A stretch of DNA of 64,000 nucleotides from DAOSCP01 sp035379625 (GCA_035379625.1 DAOSVM010000003.1:62001-126000), one strand, 5' to 3'; positions 1 through 9,899 are shown, counted from the first letter of the stretch. A program made the numbers and translations. The notes: generated by a model not told the origin, from the sequence alone.

Positions 1-490
1 CATCTAAAAGCAAAAATGAATTTAAATGGTTTTTTATATCGTGGCTTATAATTGATATTAATCTATTTTTTAACTGAATTTCATGTTTCAATTCTTGAAT
101 TTTTTCTAATGATAGGATTTTATCTAACACATATGCATCATGTAAATCTTTATATTTGTTTGTAATTGTATCCGTTATTTTTATAAAATTTAATAAGAAT
201 AAACTTTTATCCACAATATACCTACTAAATATTAGAACATTTTTCCCACTACGGCTTGTAAAATAGTTTGAGTCGTACATATCACCATTTTTAATATTCT
301 CAAGCCATGTTTTAAATAGCTCAGGATTTTTGATGTAATCTAGTACATTTTCTTGACGTATTTTTTCTAAATAAATATCATTCGCTTTAACTACCCTAAA
401 GTCTGAGTTACATAAACAGCTTGGGAAAGATAGTTCATTTAAACTAATTAAATTTTCAATATTTGCTAAATTTTCAAAACTCATTCTCAT
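1..490 (-). CDS. Sensor histidine kinase, N-terminal part (truncated by window edge)
   Basis: An open frame starts at the ATG at 490-488 and runs off the left edge after about 163 residues. The last visible residues read SIISHDIKNHLNSF, which is the H-box of a HisKA dimerisation domain with the phosphoacceptor His. Before it, residues about 15-115 look like a PAS-type sensor fold and are followed by a helical linker. No transmembrane segment or signal peptide is visible, so this is probably a cytoplasmic two-component kinase. The ATPase domain must lie beyond base 1. The nature of the signal cannot be read from what is present, and no partner response regulator is in view. Confidence 0.75.
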   Translation of the reverse strand, partial: MRMSFENLANIENLISLNELSFPSCLCNSDFRVVKANDIYLEKIRQENVLDYIKNPELFKTWLENIKNGDMYDSNYFTSRSGKNVLIFSRYIVDKSLFLLNFIKITDTITNKYKDLHDAYVLDKILSLEKIQELKHEIQLKNRLISIISHDIKNHLNSFLLLD

Positions 491-685
491 AACGGTAAAT
501 AATTTTAAAATCTGAATTTGAATTTGTTTAATGATTGTGAAAAAATCAAGACTTTATATATTAATTTAATATTAATTATATTAATATCAAATTAATTTTT
601 ACAATGATAGAATACATTTTATTATAATACAATAAAAATATTATTTAGCTGTATTAATCTTTTTGTTAATTGATTATTAAAATTA
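491..685. other. AT-rich intergenic spacer
   Basis: This stretch is very AT-rich and lies upstream of the minus-strand kinase and downstream of bshC. No ORF, strong hairpin or recognisable promoter motif stands out. It probably carries the kinase promoter. Confidence 0.4.
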
Positions 686-2332
686 TTAAACCAATACTTT
701 AGGCGTGTAGTTTATAATTTGGTGATCATAAACATTAATCTGTAATTTGTCATAAATCTCATCAATAAAAGTAGGTCCATATTTAGATACAAAATATATC
801 CAACTAATGTATCTTTCTTGGAGTGTAGCTTCTGGATATAATGAGTTGTGTAATCTTTTAGCTTGCTCTATTAGGATAGAATTTTTTCTTAATTGAGCTT
901 CATTAATTTTTTTCTTTAAAATATTAATTGAATGAGCAATATTTTCATATGTTTTATTAAAATTATTTATTAAATTTTGATCAAAATCTTTAGTATCATT
1001 TTTCAACCTTTCAAAATCTAGACTAAAATTATTAAACAACTCATCAACTGCTTCTATTAAATTATTATCAACATTTTGTGAGTTAATTTTGTTGATAAAA
1101 TCATTGTAATCAATAAATATGTCAATTAATTCAATACCCAATTTTTCCAATCTTTTTTCATTTGATTTTTCAACGATAGTAGCACTAGCTCTTGGGTATA
1201 TTATTGGTTTTACAAGATTAAAATTATCGTATATACTAAAAATTTGAGCGAAATAAGCTATCTCGGAAGGACCACCAACATAGAAAACTGTAGGGAAAAT
1301 GTAATCCTGACAAATTGGCCTTAAAACAACATTTGGACTAAAATTATAAGGTTCGTTATTTATCATTTCTATTAGTTCATCTGATGTAAGAACCTTATTT
1401 ATTGATTTAATAATAAATTCTCCATTTCTTTCAGATGGTTCTATAAGATATCTTGAATTATCATTGGAAAAAAATAAATTAACTGGCCTGATTTTAATTT
1501 GAGCATGATAATTTTTCTCCAAATCTGCACTAATAGAAACTAATTTTACTGAATGTTCAATATAATTGTTAATTTCATCAATGAAAATTGGCTTTAAATA
1601 CTCTTTTACATCTTTTTCTATGGTATCAAAAATAATTAGTCCATAACGATCGAAAAATTCAAATAACAATTCCTTAAATGCTTGACTAAAAGTTTTATTA
1701 TTACAATAAATTTTTCTTAGTTTTTCTATTAAATTAGATTTGAAACTTGAAATAGGTAAATTATTGTCTAATTGCGTAAGAAATGTTTCAATATTTTTAT
1801 TTATTTTTAATTTACCAACACTCCCTCTATTTGTAAATTTCTCAACATCATCGTAAGTAATTTGTTTTAACTCATAATCTTTATCTAATAAATAAACATT
1901 TCTAATTTCATCAAAATCGTGATCTTCGACTTCCATCCAAAAAACCGGCACAAAACGATATTCATCAAATTTATGATTAAGTATATTACATAATTTAATG
2001 GTTGTAATAATTTTATAAATGTTGTAAAGAGGGCCACCAATTATTCCAGCTTGTTGGCCAGTAACAATTGCAAATGTTGTTTTTTCTTTTAAAAGCTCAA
2101 TATTTTTTTTTGTAATTGTAGATGCTGGGTAATCTTTATATTGCTTATTGAGTATTTCAACTAATTTTTCTCTATTATGGTAATTTGAGTTCATTATCTC
2201 TTGCATTGTTGCGAAAAGATCTTCTGCCTCACGAAAGTTTTTGTGATAATATTCTTTTACTTCATCAAAGTTATTAATATAATTTAAAAATAATTTAGAA
2301 AAATCTTCAAATTTTGAAAAATCAATATTCAT
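686..2332 (-). CDS. bshC: Bacillithiol biosynthesis cysteine-adding enzyme BshC
   Basis: BshC adds cysteine to glucosaminyl-malate in the last step of bacillithiol synthesis in the cytoplasm. The protein is about 548 residues, the usual length for the family. It shows the family signature VTGQQAGIIGGPLYNIYK near residue 90 and a second conserved block (RPICQDYIFPTVFYVGGPSE) near residue 345, followed by a C-terminal coiled coil. A GTG (2350) and an ATG (2344) lie upstream in frame. I prefer the ATG at 2332 (MNIDFSKFEDF) because GGAG sits six bases before it. It is the last gene of a minus-strand run after the TusE-cysteine desulfurase fusion, so the neighbours share a thiol/cysteine theme. 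Identity is firm; the start is less so. Confidence 0.9.
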   Translation of the reverse strand: MNIDFSKFEDFSKLFLNYINNFDEVKEYYHKNFREAEDLFATMQEIMNSNYHNREKLVEILNKQYKDYPASTITKKNIELLKEKTTFAIVTGQQAGIIGGPLYNIYKIITTIKLCNILNHKFDEYRFVPVFWMEVEDHDFDEIRNVYLLDKDYELKQITYDDVEKFTNRGSVGKLKINKNIETFLTQLDNNLPISSFKSNLIEKLRKIYCNNKTFSQAFKELLFEFFDRYGLIIFDTIEKDVKEYLKPIFIDEINNYIEHSVKLVSISADLEKNYHAQIKIRPVNLFFSNDNSRYLIEPSERNGEFIIKSINKVLTSDELIEMINNEPYNFSPNVVLRPICQDYIFPTVFYVGGPSEIAYFAQIFSIYDNFNLVKPIIYPRASATIVEKSNEKRLEKLGIELIDIFIDYNDFINKINSQNVDNNLIEAVDELFNNFSLDFERLKNDTKDFDQNLINNFNKTYENIAHSINILKKKINEAQLRKNSILIEQAKRLHNSLYPEATLQERYISWIYFVSKYGPTFIDEIYDKLQINVYDHQIINYTPKVLV

Positions 2333-2387
2333 TATTAACTCCATTGCCACTATAATAAATATACTGTTTTAAATAAAAGAAAAAAAA

Positions 2388-3827
2388 TTAATTTATAAAA
2401 TTCTCTTTGAGTTGTCTTAAAATTTCAGGTAGATACTTCAACACATAATCCAAATCTTCTTTTGTTGTATTATAACCTAAACTAAATCTGATTATACCAT
2501 AATTATCTGTATCTACACCAATTGACCTTATTACATGAGATGTTTCTATACTACCGGCATGACAGGCTGAACCACTGGAAACATATACACCAATTTGGTT
2601 TAAACTTAATAAAATAGAGCCGCTATCGAAACCTTTAAAACCGACATTTAAATTATTGGGCAGGCGTTTTTCAGGATGGCCATTTAATATTATATCTGGA
2701 TGTATTTTTTTCAATTCTTCAAAGAAATAATTCCTCAGATCTGTTAATCTTTTCCCTTCACTTTCCATTTCTTTATGGGCATAAATTGCTCCTAAAGCAA
2801 ATGCATATATAAAAGCTGTGTTTTCTGTACCAGCACGTAAACCGAATTCTTGGTCACCGCCATGTATCAATGGAACAATTTTGATATTATCTTTTATAAA
2901 AAGTGCCCCTATCCCTTTTGGGCTATATAATTTATGAGCAGAAAAAGCCATCAAATCAATTCCCAAATCATCAACATCAATTTTAACTTTACCAAAAGCT
3001 TGTGTTGCATCAGTCATAAAAGGTATATTATATTTTTTGGCAACTGCACATAATTCTTTTAAATCATTAATTGTTCCAATTTCATTATTTGCAAACATTA
3101 CTGAGATTAGAATAGTATTTTGTTTTATTGCATTTTCAAGCTGTTCAGGATGAATTAATCCATATTTATCAGGTTTCAGATAAGTAATTTCAAAGCCTAA
3201 GTTTGAAAGAAATTCGCAAGATTTTAGGACAGCAGAATGTTCGATTTCAGTAGTAATAATATGGCCTTTCTTTTCAAAATTTGCAAATGCTATTCCTTTA
3301 ATTGCAAGATTTATAGCTTCGCTACCACCACCAGTAAAAATAATTTTACTATTTTTAGGTGCATTTATTAAACTAGCTATTTTTTTTCTAGAAAAATCTA
3401 TAATATCGTGCGCTTTAACACCTAATTTAGTACTGCTGCTTGGATTTCCATATGTATTATTTGCACTGAAAAAATTTATCAGTTCGTCGGTTATTTCTTT
3501 TTTTAAAGGAGTAGTTGCATTATAATCTAAATAAACTTCCCTATAATCTGGAGCTGTAATATCAGCTGCAGGTTTACAACCATCTTTTATTGATTGTATT
3601 GGAATACCGACCCAAGTATAAATAGAGTTTAAACCGTGTGGAAATAACTTGGTTATTTCTTCTTTAGTTGCACCAATATTTTTATAAAAATTATTAAATA
3701 ATGGTCCAACTTTATTTAATTTATAATAGTCATAAGCAAATTGTAAAATTTCCAAATGCCTATCAGTTAGCTCAGTTTGAGTTAACTTGGCCATCATATG
3801 TATGTTAGTTTTTACGAAATTATTCAT
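2388..3827 (-). CDS. TusE/DsrC-like domain fused to class V cysteine desulfurase (NifS/IscS)
   Basis: Residues about 14-86 resemble the C-terminal two thirds of TusE/DsrC sulfur carriers: LTDRHLEILQFAYDYY, then KLFPHGLNSIYTWVGIP, then a DGC motif with a single Cys (about residue 84) where the family's terminal reactive Cys lies. The second DsrC cysteine is absent, as in TusE. Residues about 97-479 are a full PLP-dependent cysteine desulfurase with YLDYNATTP, the PLP lysine in SAHKLYSPKG, and the catalytic Cys in SSGSACHAG. Such a fusion would let persulfide pass directly from the desulfurase to its carrier, which is inference. An in-frame start exists at 3929. I chose the ATG at 3827, which overlaps the upstream stop by eight bases and avoids a 110-base overlap. 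Desulfurase identity is firm and the TusE-like call is good. Confidence 0.85.
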   Translation of the reverse strand: MNNFVKTNIHMMAKLTQTELTDRHLEILQFAYDYYKLNKVGPLFNNFYKNIGATKEEITKLFPHGLNSIYTWVGIPIQSIKDGCKPAADITAPDYREVYLDYNATTPLKKEITDELINFFSANNTYGNPSSSTKLGVKAHDIIDFSRKKIASLINAPKNSKIIFTGGGSEAINLAIKGIAFANFEKKGHIITTEIEHSAVLKSCEFLSNLGFEITYLKPDKYGLIHPEQLENAIKQNTILISVMFANNEIGTINDLKELCAVAKKYNIPFMTDATQAFGKVKIDVDDLGIDLMAFSAHKLYSPKGIGALFIKDNIKIVPLIHGGDQEFGLRAGTENTAFIYAFALGAIYAHKEMESEGKRLTDLRNYFFEELKKIHPDIILNGHPEKRLPNNLNVGFKGFDSGSILLSLNQIGVYVSSGSACHAGSIETSHVIRSIGVDTDNYGIIRFSLGYNTTKEDLDYVLKYLPEILRQLKENFIN

Positions 3828-4698
3828 ATTTATAAGGATCTGCCCCAGGATATTTTTCAAAAGGATAACCCGTTTGAGATTGCTCCATCCCTTCAACCAT
3901 AATTTTGAATTTTTCCCAAGGGAAAGCAATACCTAATTTATTGGGATCAAGTACTGCTAACAAACGTGCACCAATACAATAAGGTGTGATGTTAATTTCC
4001 TGTGTCAAATAAGGACGTACAATTAGATCAGAGTTAACTGCTCTAACTGGCCCAATATTAGCCGTAACTCGTTCCCCTGTCAAAAATTGATAAGCTTGAA
4101 TAATTCTTGTTAGTTCAACAGGTCTAACATTTAAAATTACAACATCAGGAATAATATCGATAGTGTCAAATTCAGTATTATAGAAAAATACACCTTTTGT
4201 TGTTGCTGGTTGAATAGCCATCATTTCAGATACCGCTTTTTTAGCTGTTTCAACTTTTTTAAATCTTCCTACGTCGTCTTTACCAAAAAGTGCATATTGT
4301 TGCTTCCCAGCATCCATACAAGCATAAACTAATCCATCGGTAAAATCTTTTGGTGAAGGTGGGATAAATTCATCTTTATTTTCTGCGTTACTTTTCATAA
4401 CATCAGTATAAGCTCTATCACCTAAATGTTTATCATAATTTTGATCAACTAGGCCAAAGCTTATTGCAGCAGCAATACATCCAATATTCTCTATTGTCAG
4501 AAGAACGGAATCACCTAAATATGCTTGTTTATGAGCCTGACAAGATGTTAAGGTAACATCATTTGTAAATGTATCAAGAACTTCTTGTGGAATAACATCA
4601 TCATTTTTGTAAATTTTTACGGCTGTTAGTGGAATAACCAACCGTTCAACATTCATAGCTGTAATCATTTTTTGATATAACTGTTGGACTGTTGTCAT
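3820..4698 (-). CDS. DUF169 (COG2043) family protein
   Basis: This 292-residue cytoplasmic protein matches the DUF169 family, whose function is not established. It shows the typical Cys-containing blocks: TSCQAHKQAYLGDSVLLTIENIGCIAAAISFGL near residues 51-83, a tyrosine/cysteine patch (YACMDAGKQQYALFGK), and a C-terminal YCIGARLLAVLDP segment. The conserved cysteines suggest metal or cofactor binding, which is inference. The ATG at 4698 is preceded by AAGG. Its stop overlaps the start of the TusE-cysteine desulfurase gene, so the two are probably translationally coupled and the protein may work in sulfur handling. Confidence 0.8.
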   Translation of the reverse strand: MTTVQQLYQKMITAMNVERLVIPLTAVKIYKNDDVIPQEVLDTFTNDVTLTSCQAHKQAYLGDSVLLTIENIGCIAAAISFGLVDQNYDKHLGDRAYTDVMKSNAENKDEFIPPSPKDFTDGLVYACMDAGKQQYALFGKDDVGRFKKVETAKKAVSEMMAIQPATTKGVFFYNTEFDTIDIIPDVVILNVRPVELTRIIQAYQFLTGERVTANIGPVRAVNSDLIVRPYLTQEINITPYCIGARLLAVLDPNKLGIAFPWEKFKIMVEGMEQSQTGYPFEKYPGADPYKYE

Positions 4699-4788
4699 AA
4701 CAAACCTTATATTTTATATATTGTTTAATTTAATATATTTATATTACAATACAAAATAATATTTATTAATATATATTGATATTTGTCA

Positions 4789-6798
4789 CTACTTTATTAA
4801 TATAAATTTCTCTTTCAAATTGTAATTCCCAGCAGTTATATTAATTAAGTATATACCAGAATTTATGTTTGAAAAATTCAATTTTATGTTAGAATTACCC
4901 TTTGGTAAATTATAATATTTATTAGCATATATAATTTGCCCTGTAATATTGAATATTTTGATTTCAATATCACTAGCAAAAGGTAAACTAACCAAAAGGT
5001 TTGTATTTGGATTGGCTGGATTCGGATATAACTTTACATCAAAATTTCGTATAAATTTATTATTACCTTCAGTAGAAGTGGTTTTTGTTAAGACAACGTC
5101 ATCAATATCCCAAGTATCGCCAGCAAGTGCTGCTCCACCACCATCATCGTAAGTATTATCAATTTTAAAAGCAATAAATACATCTTTATTAATAAAATTT
5201 GATAAATTTATGCTCGCACTTTCCCATTGTACAGGTGTATTATCATTAATGTACTGTCCTCTTTGATCATCTCTGAGAAAAGTTTTAACCACATTATATT
5301 TTGTAATATCAAGCTGATTACTATTTTCTGAAACCATTACATCAAATTTAGAGCTGTATTTATTTCCACAAAACTTTCTGAAATTAAAACTTAAAATATT
5401 ATTAGTATCTTTTATTGATACCTGTTTAGTTATTAAAATTCCACTTGCAGTATAATTAATTCTGGCAACTTTAGAAGTACTGCTTGACCCACTTGGTTTT
5501 GCAGTAGTATAACTTAACCAACTGTTTGCTGGTTGTCCACTTAAGTTAGTTATTGCCCATCCTTCAGGTGGGAAAGAATCAAATGTTTCATTTAATGTTT
5601 TATTTAAAGGCGTTTTTTTTTGTGGATACAAAAAATATTTGAATACTGTGTTTATTACTTGATCTTCTATGTCATAAAAATCATTAGCTGCATAATTAAA
5701 CACACCACCATTTGTTATAAATACTATTCCATATAAGGAATCAGGTGAGAAATACATATCACTTAATAAACCATATGCTTCACCAGGAACACCGCATAAA
5801 TTTTGCCCTTTAATTAATTCTTTTGGCCAATGGAAAGCATATCCATATTTGTAGAAAAAGGCTGCTAAGTCATCACCATTAGAACCATTGTATGCCCATT
5901 TTACAGAGTGCATTTGTTGAACTGATGTAGTGTTTAATATCTTTTTACCCTTGTAAACCCCTCCATTCATATGTGCAATCATAAATTTTGCTAAATCCAG
6001 AGCACTTGTTCTTAATCCTCCTGTAGGGGAAAAAATAAAAGCTTCTTTGCCTATCACATAATTTGATAAATTTTGTGGTGATGGTTTTACTCCATTATAA
6101 TTATCTTTTTGTGCTATCCATTGGTTATTTTGATAGCGATATAAAACTGCTATATTCTGAAAATCTGTTTGAGTAAAATCATCAATATTATAACTAGCAT
6201 TCATTCCTAATGGATTTAATATATTTTCTTTAACATAAATATCAAATCTTTTATTAGCAATTTTTTCAACTATACACCCCAAAGTACTATACGCTAAATT
6301 ACAATAAGTAAAATATGTCCCGGGCTTTTTATTTAAATATAAACTTGGGTTATAGGAAGAAGAATTAGGATTTAATACATCAATAGTTGAATAACCTGCA
6401 TTATCACTAAGGCTAGAAGTATGAGTTAGTAACATTTCAATAGTTATTGTATCATTTGGGAAATTAGGGTTCCTTACTTGGAACCCTAAAATAGATGAGA
6501 CATCACTTTTTAACGATAATTTACCTTGTTCAACTAATTGCATTATAGCTGTGGAAACAAATGATTTTGATATAGATGCTATTCTATATATTGTATTATC
6601 ATTTATTGATAAATTATTTGCAATATCTCTTTTCCCAAAATGGTTTTTGTAAACTATGCTATCTTTTTTAACTACAATAACAGACATCCCAGCAATTGTA
6701 AAATTATTAAAAACCTTTTGTAATTGTAAAGTTAATGTGTCAGAATAGTTTTGTGCAAATATTACACTTACCAATAATAAATTCAATAAAAGTCTCAC
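4789..6798 (-). CDS. Secreted serine hydrolase (beta-lactamase/PBP-like) with T9SS sorting tail
   Basis: The order is signal peptide (about 1-16), a beta-lactamase/DD-peptidase fold (about 17-390), a MAM/choice-of-anchor-like beta domain (about 400-575), and a C-terminal type IX secretion tail (last 80 residues, with LYPNPANPNTNL and ending KEKFILIK). Catalytic motifs are SxxK as SISKSF and YxN as YCNLAYS. It is probably exported through the outer membrane and cleaves a peptide, ester or beta-lactam-like substrate; the substrate is unknown. A TTG-started frame from 6846 would overlap the upstream gene. The GTG at 6798, with GGGGG six bases before it and a good hydrophobic signal directly after, is a better start. 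Confidence 0.85.
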   Translation of the reverse strand: MRLLLNLLLVSVIFAQNYSDTLTLQLQKVFNNFTIAGMSVIVVKKDSIVYKNHFGKRDIANNLSINDNTIYRIASISKSFVSTAIMQLVEQGKLSLKSDVSSILGFQVRNPNFPNDTITIEMLLTHTSSLSDNAGYSTIDVLNPNSSSYNPSLYLNKKPGTYFTYCNLAYSTLGCIVEKIANKRFDIYVKENILNPLGMNASYNIDDFTQTDFQNIAVLYRYQNNQWIAQKDNYNGVKPSPQNLSNYVIGKEAFIFSPTGGLRTSALDLAKFMIAHMNGGVYKGKKILNTTSVQQMHSVKWAYNGSNGDDLAAFFYKYGYAFHWPKELIKGQNLCGVPGEAYGLLSDMYFSPDSLYGIVFITNGGVFNYAANDFYDIEDQVINTVFKYFLYPQKKTPLNKTLNETFDSFPPEGWAITNLSGQPANSWLSYTTAKPSGSSSTSKVARINYTASGILITKQVSIKDTNNILSFNFRKFCGNKYSSKFDVMVSENSNQLDITKYNVVKTFLRDDQRGQYINDNTPVQWESASINLSNFINKDVFIAFKIDNTYDDGGGAALAGDTWDIDDVVLTKTTSTEGNNKFIRNFDVKLYPNPANPNTNLLVSLPFASDIEIKIFNITGQIIYANKYYNLPKGNSNIKLNFSNINSGIYLINITAGNYNLKEKFILIK

Positions 6799-6820
6799 CC
6801 GATTCCCCCATTTAATTTTA

Positions 6821-7351
6821 CTAAAATGTTTTGTTATTGGTACCAAAATTTAATGTTGAGCCATCAGCTAAAAATAATTTAATAATTGATAAATTATCAC
6901 CTGTATATTCAGCTACTTTAATTCGATTATTGTTATCATCAACAATATACCAAGCTTTTTCACTTTCATTAAATCTTAAAATTGCAACTTTATCTTTGTT
7001 TTCCCCTTCAATTACTTTAATTTCAAATTGATTTTTCCTGGCAGTGATTTGATAAGTAGATTTTTCTGTCTTAACTATCTGTTTTTCGAACTCACCATCA
7101 TTCATTGCTAAAGGATTTCTTCCTGTCCAAAATTCTATAAAATTTAGCACCACAACATCAATAAAAGTGGTTGCGGAATAAACAGGAATAATTAGAAAAA
7201 CCCAAAATAAACCTGATTGAATAAACTTATTACCAACAGAACCATTAAATTTGTAAACTTTTTTAGTAAGGCTAAAACTACCATAGCAACCTACTAACGT
7301 AAAAGCAAAAATTAATGTAATAATTACAGATTTTTTGAATAAATTTTTCAT
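6821..7351 (-). CDS. DUF3332 family lipoprotein
   Basis: The protein is 176 residues. The N-terminus has a hydrophobic stretch ending in LVGC, a lipobox, so it is probably a lipoprotein. CYGSFSLTKKVYKFNGSVGNKF and then IIPVYSATTFIDVVVLNFIEFWTGRNP are the hallmark of DUF3332, whose function is unknown. The rest is a small beta-rich domain. The ATG at 7351 is preceded by GAGG; a longer frame from 7411 lacks support. Its stop lies 22 bases before the GTG of the T9SS hydrolase, so the two may be cotranscribed. Confidence 0.8.
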   Translation of the reverse strand: MKNLFKKSVIITLIFAFTLVGCYGSFSLTKKVYKFNGSVGNKFIQSGLFWVFLIIPVYSATTFIDVVVLNFIEFWTGRNPLAMNDGEFEKQIVKTEKSTYQITARKNQFEIKVIEGENKDKVAILRFNESEKAWYIVDDNNNRIKVAEYTGDNLSIIKLFLADGSTLNFGTNNKTF

Positions 7352-7417
7352 TGCTACCTCTTTATATAAATTATTGATTTGTAAATCAATATAGTAAAAA
7401 TAAGGTAGCATAATGTA

Positions 7418-8434
7418 TTAATTTTTATTTATAAAATTTTTATATAAACTTAATATTTCATCATCACTAAGTGTGACTTCTGCATAAATATTTTTTATAT
7501 GCTCTTTTGTTATTTTATCAAAATCATTTTCAAATGGAGTAATTAGAACACCACCTATATCTACAGAGGCAGGACTTACAACAAGCCTTGTTTCATCTTC
7601 TGCGAAATAACAATCTGGTCTGTGCTTTTTTCTTGGGAAAATTACTACTCTCCAAACTAATTCACCTTTAAAAATTACTCTATATACAAGTATATTCATC
7701 AACGGTTCTTCATCAGTTGTTTTCATAGAGTTATATAATTTTTCGAAAGATTGTATAATTTTTTCTTTATTATGAGAAATTATCATAAAGTGTGGACGCA
7801 AATATTTTTCACCAATAACATATATAGCAATATCGTTATAATTATAGCTATCAATTACATATTTATCAAGAATAAAGTCAAAATCATTATCAATAGGCAT
7901 AAAGTTTCGTTGTCCTGCTTGGAAATGGAAATGATCAGGAGCAGAAGCGCCACATTTTGGGCCATTATAAAATACTACATAATGTAAATCCAAATCGTTA
8001 CTTAAATCTAACATATCACCCAATTTCTCGAAGATACTCTGAGGAATATGATTAATATGCGGAATTGTAAAATGTTGCTGGAAAATTGGATATGGATTTA
8101 CTAAAACTAAATATTCATTTTTATATAAAAAACCTTTTTGTATTGAAGGTAAATGATTATGACATAAGAAACATTTTCTTTCTTTTATGGAATTAGCATC
8201 TACTTTTGCAGTTGAAGAAATAACACGAGCTGGGTTAAATTGCACTTTAACTTCAAATGTATCATCAAAAAAAAATTTTTTAACTTTAACATTATTTAAT
8301 GCATCATAATTTTTTGCGCATAAGTCCCAAGTCCTGTTTTGTTGTTCAAGTAAATAAGCCATATTATTGAATAAATAATTATCTTGGCTAAAATTTGGAT
8401 GGTCTACTGGTGTAATGAGCAAGTCATTTCGCAT
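7418..8434 (-). CDS. DUF4922 HIT-like nucleotidyltransferase/phosphorylase
   Basis: The 338-residue protein carries CFLCHNHLP (a Cys pair near residue 89, possibly zinc-binding) and a histidine-triad motif (CGASAPDHFHFQAG near residue 165). These place it with DUF4922 proteins of the HIT / GalT-like superfamily, which includes GDP-sugar phosphorylases and Ap4A phosphorylases. The expected reaction is transfer or phosphorolysis of a nucleotide group through a His-nucleotide intermediate; the substrate is not known. The ATG at 8434 has GGGGG upstream. It diverges from enolase. Confidence 0.75.
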   Translation of the reverse strand: MRNDLLITPVDHPNFSQDNYLFNNMAYLLEQQNRTWDLCAKNYDALNNVKVKKFFFDDTFEVKVQFNPARVISSTAKVDANSIKERKCFLCHNHLPSIQKGFLYKNEYLVLVNPYPIFQQHFTIPHINHIPQSIFEKLGDMLDLSNDLDLHYVVFYNGPKCGASAPDHFHFQAGQRNFMPIDNDFDFILDKYVIDSYNYNDIAIYVIGEKYLRPHFMIISHNKEKIIQSFEKLYNSMKTTDEEPLMNILVYRVIFKGELVWRVVIFPRKKHRPDCYFAEDETRLVVSPASVDIGGVLITPFENDFDKITKEHIKNIYAEVTLSDDEILSLYKNFINKN

Positions 8435-8539
8435 TAAATCCCCCTAAGTAATTAAAAATATATTAATATTACAAAATAATCAAAAAATAGTAATATTTCA
8501 ATTATAAGGGCTTAAATAAATCAATATTAATTTTATATT

Positions 8540-8571
8540 TTTGGAATTTTAATATATATTTAATACATTTG
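8540..8571 (+). promoter_or_regulatory. Bacteroidota-type promoter for enolase
   Basis: TTTG at 8540-8543 and TACATTTG at 8564-8571 match the -33 (TTTG) and -7 (TAnnTTTG) elements of Bacteroidota housekeeping promoters, 20 bases apart. They sit about 33 bases upstream of the enolase start. This is a motif match by eye only. Confidence 0.45.
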
Positions 8572-8603
8572 CATATTAACACTTAAACAAATTGGAGACT
8601 AAA

Positions 8604-9899
8604 ATGACAACGATTTATGATGTAGTAGCTAGAGAGATCCTCGATTCAAGAGGTAATCCAACTGTCGAAGTAGAAGTTATTTTGGAAGATGGTACAGTTG
8701 GCCGTGCTGCAGTCCCAAGTGGTGCTTCAACAGGAGAAAACGAAGCTGTTGAATTAAGAGATGGTGATAAATCAAGATATCTTGGTAAAGGTGTATTAAA
8801 AGCTGTTGAAAATGTTCAAAAAATAGCAGAAGAAATTATTGATGAAGATGCTACAAATCAAGCTGAAATTGATAAACTTATGATTGATATGGATGGTACA
8901 CCAAATAAATCTAATTTAGGTGCAAATGCTATATTGGGTGTATCTCTTGCAGTTGCAAAAGCTGCTGCTGCTGCCTTAGATTTACCTTTATACAAATATA
9001 TTGGTGGTGTTAATGCAAGAACATTGCCTGTTCCTATGATGAACATTATCAACGGTGGCAAACACGCTGATAATAATGTTGATTTTCAAGAATTTATGAT
9101 TATGCCAGTAGGTGCTGATAACTTTAAAAATGCATTAAGAATGGGCGCCGAAGTTTTCCATAATTTGAAAGATGTACTCAAGAAAAAAGGTTATAACACA
9201 GCTGTTGGTGATGAAGGTGGTTTTGCTCCTAGTTTAAAATCAAACGAAGAAGCTGTTGAAGTTATTTTAGAGGCAATAAGCAAAGCTGGTTACAAACCTG
9301 GAGTAGATGTTGCGATTGCTTTAGATCCTGCAACAAGTGAAATGTACGATAAGGAAACAGGTTTATATGAATTCTTCAAATCAAATCCTGGTAAAAAAGT
9401 TTCATCCGATGAACTGATTGAACTCTGGAATAACTGGGTAAGCAAATATCCTATCGTTTCTATTGAAGACGGTTTAGCAGAACACGATTGGGACGGCTGG
9501 GCAAAATTAACACAAAAATTAGGTTCTAAAATTCAGTTAGTTGGCGATGATATATTTGTTACAAACCCTACTTACCTTAAAAAAGGTATCGATATGGGAG
9601 CTGGTAACTCAATTTTAATTAAAGTTAACCAAATTGGTACTTTAACAGAAACTCTAGAAACTATCGAAATGGCTCACAAAGCTGGTTATACTGCTGTTAT
9701 CAGTCACAGATCAGGTGAAACTGAGGACACAACTATTGCAGATATAGCTGTTGCGACAAACGCTGGGCAAATTAAAACTGGTTCTACTTCAAGAACTGAT
9801 AGAATTGCAAAATACAACCAATTACTCAGAATTGAAGAAGAATTATATTCATCAGCTAAATTCCTTGGTATCAATGCTTTAAATCCAAAGAAAAAATAA
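8604..9899 (+). CDS. eno: Enolase
   Basis: Enolase interconverts 2-phosphoglycerate and phosphoenolpyruvate in glycolysis and gluconeogenesis, in the cytoplasm. The 431-residue length is standard. Visible motifs are the N-terminal REILDSRGNPTVEVEV, the GGKHADNNVDFQEFMIMP block, VGDEGGFAPS, SIEDGLAEHDWDGW, the GDDIFVTN metal region, the catalytic Lys in ILIKVNQIGT, and SHRSGETEDT. The start is the ATG at 8604 after GGAG; an in-frame TTG lies 12 bases earlier. It stands alone with its own promoter and terminator, convergent with the methyltransferase across element 1. Confidence 0.98.
   Translation: MTTIYDVVAREILDSRGNPTVEVEVILEDGTVGRAAVPSGASTGENEAVELRDGDKSRYLGKGVLKAVENVQKIAEEIIDEDATNQAEIDKLMIDMDGTPNKSNLGANAILGVSLAVAKAAAAALDLPLYKYIGGVNARTLPVPMMNIINGGKHADNNVDFQEFMIMPVGADNFKNALRMGAEVFHNLKDVLKKKGYNTAVGDEGGFAPSLKSNEEAVEVILEAISKAGYKPGVDVAIALDPATSEMYDKETGLYEFFKSNPGKKVSSDELIELWNNWVSKYPIVSIEDGLAEHDWDGWAKLTQKLGSKIQLVGDDIFVTNPTYLKKGIDMGAGNSILIKVNQIGTLTETLETIEMAHKAGYTAVISHRSGETEDTTIADIAVATNAGQIKTGSTSRTDRIAKYNQLLRIEEELYSSAKFLGINALNPKKK

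Noticed and set aside
208..216. TTATCCACA, a perfect DnaA box
   Set aside because: It is a single copy inside the histidine kinase coding region with no cluster or AT-rich unwinding element, so it does not mark an origin.
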